Assembly (NCBI GenBank): GCA_030706585.1
Contig: JAUZOF010000005.1
Coordinates: forward strand, 1 to 41,688
Reading direction: 5' to 3'
From: Bacteroidota bacterium
GTDB taxonomy: Bacteria > Bacteroidota > Bacteroidia > Bacteroidales > UBA7332
Length of the DNA stretch: 41,688 nt
Part shown: one piece after another, positions 6,255 through 15,136 of the stretch
How the letters are laid out: the number at the start of each line of letters is the position of its first letter
Position numbering within the stretch: position 1 is the stretch's first letter
The notes under the pieces: generated by a model
The model's database searches: none
The model's input: the letters and a program-made list of their open reading frames with translations, nothing else
What the model was told of the DNA's origin: nothing
Translations under genes and position numbers: made by a program

Positions 6255-8531
6255 TTATCTTCTCATCATCATCTGCATAATGCCCCCGCCGTTTTTTACT
6301 TTGGTAAATCCCATTTGCATCAGCGCCTGCATGGCGTAAGAGGAACGAGCTCCTGAAGCACAGTATAACGTGATGTCGCGGGATTTGTCTCCCAGTTCAT
6401 GGATGCGTCTTGGCAATTCATCGAGCGGAATATTTACCGCACCCGGATAAGCTCCTCCGGCAAACTCTTGCGGAGAACGTACATCTACGATTAGCGGTGT
6501 ATTTACCGGAGCTGCTTTTTGCTGGCTCTGATTTCTTTTGGCCATCATGGCTGCGATACCACCACCATTCTTTACGTTGGTATAACCGATTTGCAGCAAA
6601 ATATTCTGAGCGTATGATGAGCGTGCGCCCGAAGCGCAATAGAGCGTAATATCACGGTCGGCGCGGTTGCCCAGTTCCTGATAGCGGCTGGGCAGTTCAT
6701 CCAGCGGAATGTTGATGGCTCCGGGATAAGCTCCGGTACGGAATTCCTCTACCGTGCGAACATCCACGATGATTGGGGAATTATCGTTTGCGGATTGAGT
6801 CGTTGCTTCCGCCTTTTGCTCACCAGCTTCCTCTTCGATAGATTTGGTGACAATTGGTAATAATTCGATATTGATGTTTTTGAATCCGATAGCACGGGCG
6901 TGGCGCTGCAATGACGTATGTCCACCAGAGATGTTGGTGACATCCTGAATGCCTGCACCCACAATCGTTCGCAGAGCCTGGTGTCCTTTCTTGCCGCTTT
7001 CATCGTACACAATGACCGGACGACCGACAGGGATAGAGCCGATTTGCTGTGATAACATTTCCAGCGGAATATGAATCGCACCTTCGATGTGGCTTTTTTC
7101 ATAAGCGAAAATATCGCGCACATCCACATAAACCGGATTTATTCCTTCTACAAATGCGTCCAGTTCAGCTACCGTGACGGATGGACTGTAACCCGATTGG
7201 CGGTTTTCAGCCGCGTATGCCGCCATATTCATCGCATCGTTGGCTGTTCCGATAGGAGGTGAGTAGGCGAAGTCCACATCGGCAATGTCCTGAATGGTCA
7301 GTTTGGCTGCCGCCGCAGTCGCAATCACGTCAAGGCGTTTATCTGCTCCTTTGTAACCAGCGGTTTGTCCGCCGAGTATTACCCCGGTCTTTTTATCGTA
7401 AACCACCATCACAGTCACGGTCTCAGCGCCCGGATAGTATGAGGTGTGATGTTCTTTGTGAACCACAATGGCTTCCGCATTGATGCCGGCCGCTTTGGCC
7501 TGTTTCAGGGAAAGGCCGGTCGTTCCGACAACCGCTTCGAATGCGCGTACGATGGATGTTCCCAACGCTCCTTTGTAGCTGTGATTTCCACCCAGGGCAT
7601 TCTCGGCTGCGATACGTCCCTGGCGATTGGCAGGACCAGCCAATGGAATGCGTACTTTTTTGCCATTCACACGATGTTCGATTTCCACCATATCACCGGC
7701 GGCAAAGATGTCCGGATCGTTAGTTTGTAATTTATCATTGACCAACAGACCGCCGGCTTCACCGATTTCCAGTTCGGCTTCTTTGGCTAATTGCAGGGTA
7801 GGGCGAACACCGATCGAAAGGAGTACCATGTCGGCATCGAGTGATTTGCCGTTGCTCAGTTTTACGCTTTTAGGCAGAATTTCCGTTACACCGGTATTGG
7901 TGTGTATTCCGACACCATAAGATAACATTTCGTTTTCGATGAATCCTGCCGTTTCGGCTTCCATGATGGCCATTACGTGTGGCATCATTTCCACTATATG
8001 CACATTCAGACCGCGTTTTACCAATGCTTCCACCATTTCCAGTCCGATAAATCCACCGCCGACGACGACTGCATTTTTCGGTTTCGTTTCATCGATATGG
8101 CGGGCGATTTTATCCATGTCTTCCAGCGTCCACAAGGAGAAAACGTGCTCGTGATCCGCGCCGGGAAGATCCGGATGGATGGGGCGGCCTCCCTGAGCCA
8201 GTATCAGTTTTGTGTACGCAAATTCTTTTTGCTCTCCGCTGCGGGTATCCACCGTTTTCACCAAATGAGCTGCACGGTCGATAGACGAAACCTTGGTGTG
8301 CGTATGCACATTTACATTATACTGGTCGTTGAAACTTTCAGGGCTTTGCAGGATGAGCTTGGAACGGCTTTTGATGTCGCCGCCGATGTAATAAGGCAAA
8401 CCGCAGTTTGCGAATGAAATATCCGGTCCGGCTTCCAGTAAGGTGATTTCTGCATCCGGTGACAGACGACGGACTTTGGCTGCCGCGGTTGCTCCTGCGG
8501 CGACTCCGCCTACGATTACGATCTTTTCCAT
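6255..8531 (-). CDS. CoA-disulfide reductase-like flavoprotein with three C-terminal rhodanese domains
   Basis: Residues 1-450 form a pyridine nucleotide-disulfide oxidoreductase: FAD site VGGVAAGATAAA, the single redox cysteine in SFANCGLPYYIGG (Cys43), NAD(P)H site VVVGGGFIGLE near 155-165, and the FAYSPPIGTANDAMN dimer segment typical of CoA-disulfide reductases. Three rhodanese domains follow at about 455-545, 583-660 and 676-756. Domains 2 and 3 are near copies, each with active loop YCASGARSS (Cys632 and Cys724). Domain 1 has YDESGKKG in that place and so lacks the catalytic cysteine. CoADR-rhodanese fusions usually have one rhodanese domain and reduce CoA persulfides or polysulfides. 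At 758 residues this is longer. It is divergent from a Crp-type regulator. Confidence 0.92.
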   Translation of the reverse strand: MEKIVIVGGVAAGATAAAKVRRLSPDAEITLLEAGPDISFANCGLPYYIGGDIKSRSKLILQSPESFNDQYNVNVHTHTKVSSIDRAAHLVKTVDTRSGEQKEFAYTKLILAQGGRPIHPDLPGADHEHVFSLWTLEDMDKIARHIDETKPKNAVVVGGGFIGLEMVEALVKRGLNVHIVEMMPHVMAIMEAETAGFIENEMLSYGVGIHTNTGVTEILPKSVKLSNGKSLDADMVLLSIGVRPTLQLAKEAELEIGEAGGLLVNDKLQTNDPDIFAAGDMVEIEHRVNGKKVRIPLAGPANRQGRIAAENALGGNHSYKGALGTSIVRAFEAVVGTTGLSLKQAKAAGINAEAIVVHKEHHTSYYPGAETVTVMVVYDKKTGVILGGQTAGYKGADKRLDVIATAAAAKLTIQDIADVDFAYSPPIGTANDAMNMAAYAAENRQSGYSPSVTVAELDAFVEGINPVYVDVRDIFAYEKSHIEGAIHIPLEMLSQQIGSIPVGRPVIVYDESGKKGHQALRTIVGAGIQDVTNISGGHTSLQRHARAIGFKNINIELLPIVTKSIEEEAGEQKAEATTQSANDNSPIIVDVRTVEEFRTGAYPGAINIPLDELPSRYQELGNRADRDITLYCASGARSSYAQNILLQIGYTNVKNGGGIAAMMAKRNQSQQKAAPVNTPLIVDVRSPQEFAGGAYPGAVNIPLDELPRRIHELGDKSRDITLYCASGARSSYAMQALMQMGFTKVKNGGGIMQMMMRR

Positions 8532-8566
8532 ATGATTGATTTTTTATTTGTTTCAATTTGATAATG

Positions 8567-8574
8567 CAAAGTTA
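8567..8574 (-). promoter_or_regulatory. -7 box of the CoADR-rhodanese operon
   Basis: TAACTTTG on the minus strand matches the TAnnTTTG consensus, about 36 bases before the start codon. A clear TTTG at the -33 position is lacking; TTCTTCG lies there and overlaps the inverted repeat at 8579-8610, which may mean activator-dependent expression. Confidence 0.65.
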
Positions 8575-8578
8575 CTTT

Positions 8579-8610
8579 GAAGGCAAATTCAGACGAAGAA
8601 ATTTGCCTTC
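8579..8610. promoter_or_regulatory. 11-bp perfect inverted repeat, candidate operator between divergent promoters
   Basis: GAAGGCAAATT at 8579-8589 is the exact reverse complement of 8600-8610, with a 10-base spacer. The site overlaps the -33 region of the minus-strand CoADR promoter and lies about 50 bases upstream of the -7 box of the divergent Crp/Fnr-type gene, the natural place for that regulator to bind. Confidence 0.6.
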
Positions 8611-8662
8611 TGCCTAAACAACCTTTCGATTGATTTAGCTCAGGTTTTTTCTTGATTTAAAC

Positions 8663-8670
8663 TAACTTTG
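8663..8670 (+). promoter_or_regulatory. -7 box of the Crp/Fnr-type regulator gene
   Basis: TAACTTTG fits TAnnTTTG and ends 20 bases before the ATG at 8691. No TTTG is found 19-21 bases upstream, so the -33 element is weak. Confidence 0.6.
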
Positions 8671-8690
8671 CGAATAAACAGTCATTGGGT

Positions 8691-9386
8691 ATGCAACAAA
8701 TCACCGAAACCGACCAGAATTTTATTTGCGATATACAGGCGCCCTGTTTCCAGATGCTCACCGAAGAAGAGGTAATGCTGGTGCGTTCCAGCCGGACGCA
8801 ACTCCTTTTCCGCAAAGGAGATACGCTGACAAAGCAAGGAGCGTTTGCCTCTTACGTATTGTTTATTATCAAAGGGATTGCCCGTCAATATCTGGAAGGG
8901 GAGGGGAATAAGAGCTACAACCTGCGCATTATCCGTCCGGGTGAGTTTGTGGGGCTTTCTTCTGCCTTTTCATCGCCTACCTACAACTATTCATCGTTGG
9001 CGTTGACGGATTGCCAGGCATTTCTGGTGGAGAAAAGTGCTATCGAAAAGGTGGCGAAGCAAAACGGCGCATTCAGTTTCAGTATCATCAAACGCTATTG
9101 CGAGCAAAATAATAACGTTTTCGAATCCCTCAGTTCCGTATTATACAAGCAGATGAATGGCCGACTGGCCGACGTGCTGCTTTACCTCGAAGGCATCAAG
9201 GCGGAATATCCCGAGATTTTCCAGTTACTCTCCCGCAAAGAGATTGCAGACTTTGCCGGCATCTCCACCGAAAGTGCGGTGAAGCTACTCAAGACATTCG
9301 AAAAGGAAAATATTATTGCCCTGAAAGAAAAGGATATTTTCATCAATCAGCCGGAGAAGCTGGAGATGATTAGTCGAAACGGGTAA
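8691..9386 (+). CDS. Crp/Fnr family transcriptional regulator
   Basis: The 231-residue protein starts at the ATG at 8691; a TTG six bases upstream is possible but less likely. Residues about 20-115 form a cyclic-nucleotide-binding-type beta barrel (LLFRKGDTLTKQG, then IIRPGEFVGLSS). The C-terminal winged helix includes LLSRKEIADFAGISTESAVK, the family's HTH. The Fnr-type N-terminal cluster of four cysteines is absent; only scattered cysteines occur, so it is not an Fnr-type Fe-S sensor. The effector is unknown. Its divergent orientation to the multi-rhodanese reductase, across an inverted repeat, suggests it controls that operon. Confidence 0.9.
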   Translation: MQQITETDQNFICDIQAPCFQMLTEEEVMLVRSSRTQLLFRKGDTLTKQGAFASYVLFIIKGIARQYLEGEGNKSYNLRIIRPGEFVGLSSAFSSPTYNYSSLALTDCQAFLVEKSAIEKVAKQNGAFSFSIIKRYCEQNNNVFESLSSVLYKQMNGRLADVLLYLEGIKAEYPEIFQLLSRKEIADFAGISTESAVKLLKTFEKENIIALKEKDIFINQPEKLEMISRNG

Positions 9387-9400
9387 GTCTGTCTTATTGA

Positions 9401-9625
9401 CGTAACCTGAAGACCGGTTGGCGAAACCTCGAGGACAGTTAGCGAAACCTAGAGGTTGACCTTCGTAAGCTAGAGACTGTTCGGCGAAAGCTAGAGAACG
9501 CATTCCGAAACCTAGAGACTGTTCGGCGTAACATAGAGAACACATTCCGTAACCTAGAGGATGGTTGGCGAAACCTATAGAATGATCTTTGAAAGCACGA
9601 GGACGGCTTCCGAAAGCTCACTTCG
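9401..9625. repeat. Ten 21-bp tandem repeats plus a partial unit
   Basis: Units start every 21 bases from 9401 (9401, 9422, 9443 ... 9590), with a partial unit at 9611. The first half is conserved as CGAAACCTAGAG with small changes; the second half varies, and GACTGTTCGG and GAACGCATTC alternate in units 4-7. The array fills the gap between the convergent regulator gene (stop 9386) and TPR gene (stop 9627). It shares the 21-bp period of the array at 5680 but not its sequence. Confidence 0.9.
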
Positions 9626-9626
9626 T

Positions 9627-10745
9627 TTACTTACAATATTTCTTTACCGCTTCTATCGCTTCTATATACCCCATGTTTGCTGCCTCCCTGAAGTCCAGAC
9701 AAGCATTTTCCAATTGTCCCAATGCTAATTTTACTAACCCTCTGCGGTAATAGGCCGGAGCGAAACGGGAAAATAAGGAGATCGCCATCGAGAAGTCATC
9801 AATTGCTTCCGGATAGTTTTGCAATTCATGTCTGGCCATTCCCCGGTAAAAATAGCCATTAGGGTCATCCGGTTTTAATGTGATTATATGGGAAAAATCA
9901 TCCATAGCGCCTCTGAAATCATTGATTTTGGCTTTGGTTATACCTCTGGCGAGGAAAACCTCCTGACTCAGGGGATTAATCTCGATCGCTTTTGTAAAAT
10001 CAGCTAATGCGCCGGTGTTGTCATTCAAGGCTTCCTTGGCAATGCCTCTGTTATAGTAGGCAACGTCATATTCCGGGTCAATCGCTATAGCTTTGGTTAA
10101 ATTGGAGATGGCGCTTTGGTTATCCTGGAGAAGGGAGTTCACGACCCCAATGTTGTAATAGACCCGGGCATTGCGGGGATTGAGCTCAATCACCTTCGTT
10201 AAATCGGATATGGCTCCCGCTGAATCACGCAGATAGCTTCTGGCTATGCCCCTTAGTGAAAGGGCTTCAGCATGTGTCGAGTCAAGGCTGATTGCTCCGG
10301 TGCAGGCTATAACGGCCCCGACTGGATCGTCTTTGATTAAAAATATACTCCCGAGGGTAAAGTAGGCTGTCGTATCACCAGGATTAATCTCTAAGGCTTT
10401 TTGGTAGTCTGCTATTGCTCCATTGTATTCCTTGATTTTTAATTTACAAAATCCTCTTTGCTTGAAATAAACCGGATTGTTGGGATTTATAAGAATGGCT
10501 TGGGTCATATCTGTGATTGCAGGTACGAAATCATTTAGTTTTCCCTCGGCCAATCCTCTATGGCTATAGGCATCGGCGTACTCCGGATTGATTTTTATGG
10601 CATTGGTAAAGTAATGAATTGCCTTGAAATATTTCTGGCTTTTCAGACATTCTACTCCTTTGTTGAATTCCTCTTTAGCCGTTTGGTTGTATCCGGTCAG
10701 GCAAACAGACAATAAGAATAATATACAGAAAGCCTTTCTCATCAT
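9627..10745 (-). CDS. Secreted tetratricopeptide-repeat protein
   Basis: The 372-residue protein has an N-terminal signal sequence (MMRKAFCILFLLSVCLTG) followed by about ten TPR units of 34 residues covering nearly the whole mature chain. The repeats show the usual pattern, for example YNRGIAKEALNDNTGALADF then TKAIEINP. It is likely periplasmic or surface exposed. The LSVC sequence in the signal region is a poor lipobox because valine is at -1. TPR arrays mediate protein contacts; the partner is not evident. It starts 9 bp after pncA on the same strand, so it is probably the last gene of the pncB-pncA operon, although no functional link to NAD salvage is obvious. Confidence 0.9.
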   Translation of the reverse strand: MMRKAFCILFLLSVCLTGYNQTAKEEFNKGVECLKSQKYFKAIHYFTNAIKINPEYADAYSHRGLAEGKLNDFVPAITDMTQAILINPNNPVYFKQRGFCKLKIKEYNGAIADYQKALEINPGDTTAYFTLGSIFLIKDDPVGAVIACTGAISLDSTHAEALSLRGIARSYLRDSAGAISDLTKVIELNPRNARVYYNIGVVNSLLQDNQSAISNLTKAIAIDPEYDVAYYNRGIAKEALNDNTGALADFTKAIEINPLSQEVFLARGITKAKINDFRGAMDDFSHIITLKPDDPNGYFYRGMARHELQNYPEAIDDFSMAISLFSRFAPAYYRRGLVKLALGQLENACLDFREAANMGYIEAIEAVKKYCK

Positions 10746-10754
10746 TTATCAATA

Positions 10755-11354
10755 TCAGAAGTTGGGAACAATCTTAACCCCATTTTTATTCAGTTCACGC
10801 TTAATCTCTTCAAACGAGAGCCGGTTAATCGGGCGGACAGCATTTTCAATCAATGAGACGGAAAAGCCTTCTTTCAGAGCATCTTTAATAGAATAATAGA
10901 CACAGAAATCACCTGCAAGTCCGCAGAAATAAAGTTCATCCGCCTTTTTTTCGCGAAGGTAGCCAGCCAGACCGGTCGTTTTTATATGTCCGTTATCATA
11001 GAAGCAGCTGTAGCTGTCTATTTCCGGAACCATTCCTTTACGGAAAATAGCCTCAACAGGGCGAATGTCAAGCCGGGGGTGAAAATCAGCACCAATTGTT
11101 CCCTGCACGCAATGGTCAGGCCAGAGTGTCTGCTCCATACCATTCAGGATGATTTGGTCAAACGGCTTTTTACCCTGATGATTTGACGCGAAACTCTTAT
11201 GAATGGCCGGGTGCCAATCCTGAGTGGCGATGACCAGGTCAAATTGCTCCAACAAGCCATTGATCATGTCAATAATCAAATCACCTTCCGGTACGGGCAG
11301 TGCACCGCCGGGGATAAAGTCATTTTGAATATCTGTGATGATGAGTGCTTTCAT
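10755..11354 (-). CDS. pncA: Nicotinamidase
   Basis: PncA hydrolyses nicotinamide to nicotinate and ammonia for NAD salvage. The 199-residue protein has the cysteine-hydrolase catalytic triad as Asp8 (in ITDIQNDF), Lys106 (in FRKGM) and Cys151 (in GLAGDFCVYYS). Metal ligands are Asp46 and His48 (TQDWHP) and His81 (WPDHCVQGT). Its ATG overlaps the pncB stop codon by 4 bp (ATGA), which implies translational coupling. The upstream enzyme PncB consumes its product. Confidence 0.95.
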   Translation of the reverse strand: MKALIITDIQNDFIPGGALPVPEGDLIIDMINGLLEQFDLVIATQDWHPAIHKSFASNHQGKKPFDQIILNGMEQTLWPDHCVQGTIGADFHPRLDIRPVEAIFRKGMVPEIDSYSCFYDNGHIKTTGLAGYLREKKADELYFCGLAGDFCVYYSIKDALKEGFSVSLIENAVRPINRLSFEEIKRELNKNGVKIVPNF

Positions 11355-12793
11355 TTCTTCTGATGCATTAAGATTAGCTTGTCCCGTTTCTCCTTTAGTT
11401 CCTGACTCAGCCCGATCTTATAAATATGCGGATTTTCAAATCGCTTGTATTCGTCGGGGAGTTTGTCAAAGCGGCTTTGGCAAAATGCAGCAAGGTTGTT
11501 CAGGTGTTGAGGTTCAGCGATGCGCTTGCCCTCCTTCATAACCGGGAAGAGTAGAGGTTCTTTAGTTGCCTGGCCAATGTGCATTGATTTCAATGCTTCG
11601 AAGGGATGGCACATGATTTTAATATACTCACTCTTTTCCTCGATGGTGGCAACGACGTCAGCTCCGGCGAAATTGCCGGATTCATCCAGTACTCTGTACA
11701 CCTGTTTTTTATAAGGAATGGTCACTTTGGTCAGCGACTCGGAAAGTTTCAGTCTGGGCTGTTCATCGTAATAGGCCAGCTTGTAAACCCCATCCAGCGC
11801 AGCATCAGGATGACCGATCACCAGCTTGGTCCCCACTCCGAATACGTCGATCGGAGCACCCTGTTCCAGAAGGCTTTTAATCACATGCTCATCCAGCACA
11901 TCGGATACGACGATTTTGACGTAATGCAGGCCGGCATCATCCAGCATCTTGCGGGTTTGTTTGGCAAGATATGCCAGATCACCGCTATCCAGCCGGATAC
12001 CTTTCAGCCGGTGTCCCGATTTTTCCATTTCTTTGCCCACTATAATCGCGTTGGGCACGCCACTCTCTAAGGTATTGTAGGTATCGACGAGCATTACACT
12101 GTTTTCGGGAAATGTTTGGGCAAAATCACGGAATGCGCTGATCTCTTCGTCATAACTTTCCACGAATGAGTGGGCCATGGTACCGGAAATGGGAACGTCG
12201 AAATCCCGTCCTGCCAGCACATTGCTGGTTCCGTTGAATCCACCCACAATGGCAGCCCGGGCGGCGTAATATCCTCCCGGTCCGTGTGCGCGGCGCAATC
12301 CGAAATCAATCAGAACACGGTTGCTTGCCACGGATCTCATCCGTCGTGCCTTGGTGGCAATAAGGGTCTGGAAGTTCAGGATATTCAGCAAAAGAGTTTC
12401 TACGATTTGGGCCTCGATAATATTGGCTTCGATGTTCAGTATAGGTCTTACCGGAAAGATCAGATCCCCCTCTAAGCTGCTAAACACATTTCCCCTGAAA
12501 CGAAACAGATCCAGATAGTGAAGAAAACCGGAATCAAATCCCTGCGCTTTCAGGTACTCCAGATCATACCGGTCGAATTGCAGATTTTCCAACGCCTCCA
12601 GGAGTGATTCCAGTCCTGCAAAGACAGCATATCCCCCGTTGAATGGCAGCTTACGAAAGAAATAATCGAAAACCGCCCGGTGATTTTTATTTCTTCCCTG
12701 CATGAAATAGGCTTGTGCCATGGTCAGTTGGTAGAGGTCGGTATATGTGCCGGTGAAATGGAGAAATTCACGGTTTTCAGAAGAGGTTGACAT
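11351..12793 (-). CDS. pncB: Nicotinate phosphoribosyltransferase
   Basis: PncB converts nicotinate and PRPP to nicotinate mononucleotide with ATP hydrolysis. The 480-residue protein begins with the family's YTDLYQLTMAQAYF segment, has FGLRRAHGPGG in the phosphoribosyl-binding region, and the phosphorylatable histidine in SGTMAHSF (His208). IRLDSGDLAYLAK is another family hallmark. The length fits the bacterial class. It is the first gene of an operon with pncA (4-bp overlap) and the TPR gene. No convincing TAnnTTTG box was found in the 310 bp upstream on this strand. Confidence 0.95.
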   Translation of the reverse strand: MSTSSENREFLHFTGTYTDLYQLTMAQAYFMQGRNKNHRAVFDYFFRKLPFNGGYAVFAGLESLLEALENLQFDRYDLEYLKAQGFDSGFLHYLDLFRFRGNVFSSLEGDLIFPVRPILNIEANIIEAQIVETLLLNILNFQTLIATKARRMRSVASNRVLIDFGLRRAHGPGGYYAARAAIVGGFNGTSNVLAGRDFDVPISGTMAHSFVESYDEEISAFRDFAQTFPENSVMLVDTYNTLESGVPNAIIVGKEMEKSGHRLKGIRLDSGDLAYLAKQTRKMLDDAGLHYVKIVVSDVLDEHVIKSLLEQGAPIDVFGVGTKLVIGHPDAALDGVYKLAYYDEQPRLKLSESLTKVTIPYKKQVYRVLDESGNFAGADVVATIEEKSEYIKIMCHPFEALKSMHIGQATKEPLLFPVMKEGKRIAEPQHLNNLAAFCQSRFDKLPDEYKRFENPHIYKIGLSQELKEKRDKLILMHQKK

Positions 12794-13103
12794 CGTTTTG
12801 GGGGTTTAGGTTGGTTGCGTAAACGGTTGTTTGAGGGCCGTATGATTCTGATAAATAGTTTTTTCTTACGGGAGTGTCCGGAAGAGTTGGGTAGATATCT
12901 TTCTGTATTAAAACATATAGGTAAAGTGGAAAGTTTTGGCCGGGGAATTACAAATCATCTCCGGATATTACAGACTTTAAGCAATTTGTCATTTTAAAAA
13001 CTCTTTAGCCGACCTTAATCCCACTTCGATTTTATTACTTTTGCAGGTAAATAATCCTTAGCGATGCAAATGGCAGGATGTGTCTTTGCTCTATTTTGTA
13101 AAA
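12794..13103. other. 310-bp divergent intergenic region (pncB / recR)
   Basis: This gap holds the 5' regions of pncB (minus) and recR (plus). A 60-codon open frame at 12815-12997 shows no recognisable protein. The only clear signal is the recR -7 box at 13036-13043. Confidence 0.6.
13036..13043 (+). promoter_or_regulatory. Candidate -7 box of recR
   Basis: TACTTTTG fits TAnnTTTG, 60 bases before the recR ATG. No TTTG is seen at the expected -33 position. Confidence 0.5.
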
Positions 13104-13718
13104 ATGGAATACCCTTCTACGATATTAGAAAATGCCGTCAATGAATTTGCCAAACTACCCGGTGTAGGAAAGAAGACAGCCCTGAGGCTGGTGCTTTACC
13201 TGCTTCGCCAAAAGCCGGAAGTGCCGGTGGGTATTGGGTCTGCTTTGATTGATCTTCAAAACATCAATTACTGCAAAGTTTGCCACAATATTTCCGATAC
13301 GGATGTCTGCGCCCTGTGTGCCGACCCACGCCGCGATGCCTCTACCGTATGTGTCGTGGAGAATATCCGGGAACTGATGGCGGTGGAGAATACCATGCAG
13401 TACCGGGGTGTTTATCACGTGCTGGGCGGCATTATATCTCCGATGGAGGGTGTCGGTCCTGCCGATTTAAAAATAGAGAGCTTGGTGGAACGTGTGTCAA
13501 AAGGGGATGTGAAGGAAATAATCCTTGCCCTCAGTACAACAATGGAAGGGGACACTACCAACTTCTATATTTTCAGAAAACTGGCCGGCATTGATGTGAA
13601 AATCACTGTGCTGGCCCGAGGCGTGGCTATCGGAGACGAACTGGAGTATGCCGATGAAGTGACGCTGGGACGTTCTATTATCAACCGAACCTTATTTAAC
13701 GAAGCATTCAAAATATGA
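13104..13718 (+). CDS. recR: Recombination mediator protein RecR
   Basis: RecR acts with RecO and RecF in loading RecA at gaps. From the ATG at 13104 the protein has 204 residues, the normal size; a GTG at 13080 would add eight residues not expected. The N-terminal helix-hairpin-helix includes [12 protein letters not shown] (18-29). The zinc finger uses Cys57, Cys60, Cys69 and Cys72 (CKVC ... CALC). The Toprim domain starts at about 82 with [16 protein letters not shown]. The stop overlaps the ATG of the next gene by 4 bp, so the two are coupled. Confidence 0.96.
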   Translation: MEYPSTILENAVNEFAKLPGVGKKTALRLVLYLLRQKPEVPVGIGSALIDLQNINYCKVCHNISDTDVCALCADPRRDASTVCVVENIRELMAVENTMQYRGVYHVLGGIISPMEGVGPADLKIESLVERVSKGDVKEIILALSTTMEGDTTNFYIFRKLAGIDVKITVLARGVAIGDELEYADEVTLGRSIINRTLFNEAFKI

Positions 13719-14176
13719 TTATAGCTGTAGATTTCGATGGTACAATCGTCGAGCACGAATATCCTCGCATTGGGGCGCCGATTCCCTTTGCGACCGATAC
13801 TTTGCTGCAATTGCAGCGCGATGGGCATCAACTCATCCTTTGGACTGTACGTGAAGGAGAATTACTACAGGAAGCGGTGGATTACTGCCGGGGATTTGGT
13901 GTTGATTTTTACGCCATTAATCAATCTTTTCCGGGAGAAAGACCTGAGGAAAAGCCTTCCCGCAAACTGACAGCCGATCTTTTTATCGATGATCGTAATC
14001 TCGGAGGATTACCCGATTGGGGGCAGATATATCACATGATTAAGCACGACCGGATGTTTGAACCATTCGACTCATCGGTCATGTTGATGAGCCGAAATAA
14101 TAATCGTAGTAAAAATATTTTCTTGATTATCGGTGAGGCCATTGATCGCATTAAAAATGGCGAAGCCGCCCGATAA
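13715..14176 (+). CDS. Small HAD-superfamily-like hydrolase (BT0820-type)
   Basis: The 153-residue protein starts [17 protein letters not shown], the HAD motif I with nucleophile Asp6 and acid Asp8. LILWTVREG supplies the motif II strand with a threonine, and FIDDRNLGG resembles motif IV with paired aspartates. There is no large cap domain. Similar small proteins are common in Bacteroidales next to housekeeping genes; the substrate is unknown. It overlaps recR by 4 bp and is followed after 12 bp by the glycosyltransferase, so the three genes probably form one operon. Confidence 0.85.
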   Translation: MIIAVDFDGTIVEHEYPRIGAPIPFATDTLLQLQRDGHQLILWTVREGELLQEAVDYCRGFGVDFYAINQSFPGERPEEKPSRKLTADLFIDDRNLGGLPDWGQIYHMIKHDRMFEPFDSSVMLMSRNNNRSKNIFLIIGEAIDRIKNGEAAR

Positions 14177-14188
14177 AACCCAATTAGC

Positions 14189-15136
14189 ATGAAGTTATCC
14201 ATTGTCATTGTCAACTATAATGTCCGCCTGCTGCTGGAGCAGTGCCTGCTTTCGGTGCGTAAAGCCACGGAAGGTATTGAGGTGGAGGTCTTTGTAGTGG
14301 ATAATGTCTCTACCGACGGTTCGCTGGAGTATCTGATTCCGCTTTTCCCCGAAGTCCGTTTTATTGCAAATACTGAAAATGTCGGATTTTCCCGGGCCAA
14401 TAACCAGGCAATCCGGCAGGCAAAAGGAGAATATGTGCTGTTGCTCAATCCCGATACGGTAGTGGGGGAGGAGTCGTTGGCGAATGCTCTTCATTTTATG
14501 GATGAGCATCCCGATGCAGGAGCTGTCGGGGTCAAGATGATTGACGGCAACGGGCGTTTCTTGCCCGAGTCAAAACGCAGTTTGCCCACTCCTTGGAATT
14601 CATTCTGTAAAATGTTTGGGCTGACTTTCTTTTTTCCAAAGTCTACGTTTTTTGGCAAATACCGCCTGCTCTATCTGGATAAAAATGAAGTTCATCAGGT
14701 GGAGGTGCTTTGCGGTGCTTTCATGATGATGCGTTCGGCGGCATTGGCCAAAAGTGGGCTGCTCGATGAGACCTTCTTCATGTACGGCGAGGACATCGAC
14801 CTTTCGTATCGCATTCTGCAGGCGGGTTATCACATCTATTATTTGCCCGAAACCATTATTCATTATAAAGGGGAAAGCACGAAGAAAGACAGTCTCCGCT
14901 ATGTGAAGATATTTTACGGAGCGATGGTCATCTTTTTTAAGAAGCATTATCCCAATTACAGCGCACTGTTTGCCATTTTCATCAAAATGGCGATTGGGCT
15001 TCATGCCTCGCTTTTTGTCCTCAAATTTCCTTTGTTGAAATTGAAAAAAGGTCAGCGCAAAGATTCATCAATGCAGCTCCCCCGTCCCGGTGAGAGCTTT
15101 GCAGAGATGATTGCCCGGATAGAACAATCCGCTTGA
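14189..15136 (+). CDS. Family 2 glycosyltransferase (rhamnosyltransferase-like)
   Basis: The 315-residue protein begins KLSIVIVNYNVRLLLEQCL, the start of a GT2 GT-A fold, with VDNVSTDGS at the nucleotide-binding loop and LLNPDTVVG at the DxD-like position. GAFMMMRSAAL and FMYGEDIDLSYRILQAGY are typical of the rhamnosyltransferase-like GT2 group. The C-terminus has a hydrophobic stretch around 250-275 that may touch the membrane. It probably adds a sugar to lipopolysaccharide, capsule or another surface glycan; donor and acceptor cannot be told. It follows recR and the HAD gene closely. Confidence 0.9.
   Translation: MKLSIVIVNYNVRLLLEQCLLSVRKATEGIEVEVFVVDNVSTDGSLEYLIPLFPEVRFIANTENVGFSRANNQAIRQAKGEYVLLLNPDTVVGEESLANALHFMDEHPDAGAVGVKMIDGNGRFLPESKRSLPTPWNSFCKMFGLTFFFPKSTFFGKYRLLYLDKNEVHQVEVLCGAFMMMRSAALAKSGLLDETFFMYGEDIDLSYRILQAGYHIYYLPETIIHYKGESTKKDSLRYVKIFYGAMVIFFKKHYPNYSALFAIFIKMAIGLHASLFVLKFPLLKLKKGQRKDSSMQLPRPGESFAEMIARIEQSA

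Noticed and set aside
9439-9621. Minus-strand Arg/Ser-rich open frame with heptad pattern
   Set aside because: It is only the 21-bp array at 9401-9625 read in one frame, with no independent sign of coding.
12815-12997. 60-codon open frame between pncB and recR
   Set aside because: No recognisable protein, no promoter box at a sensible distance, and it covers a normal divergent promoter region.
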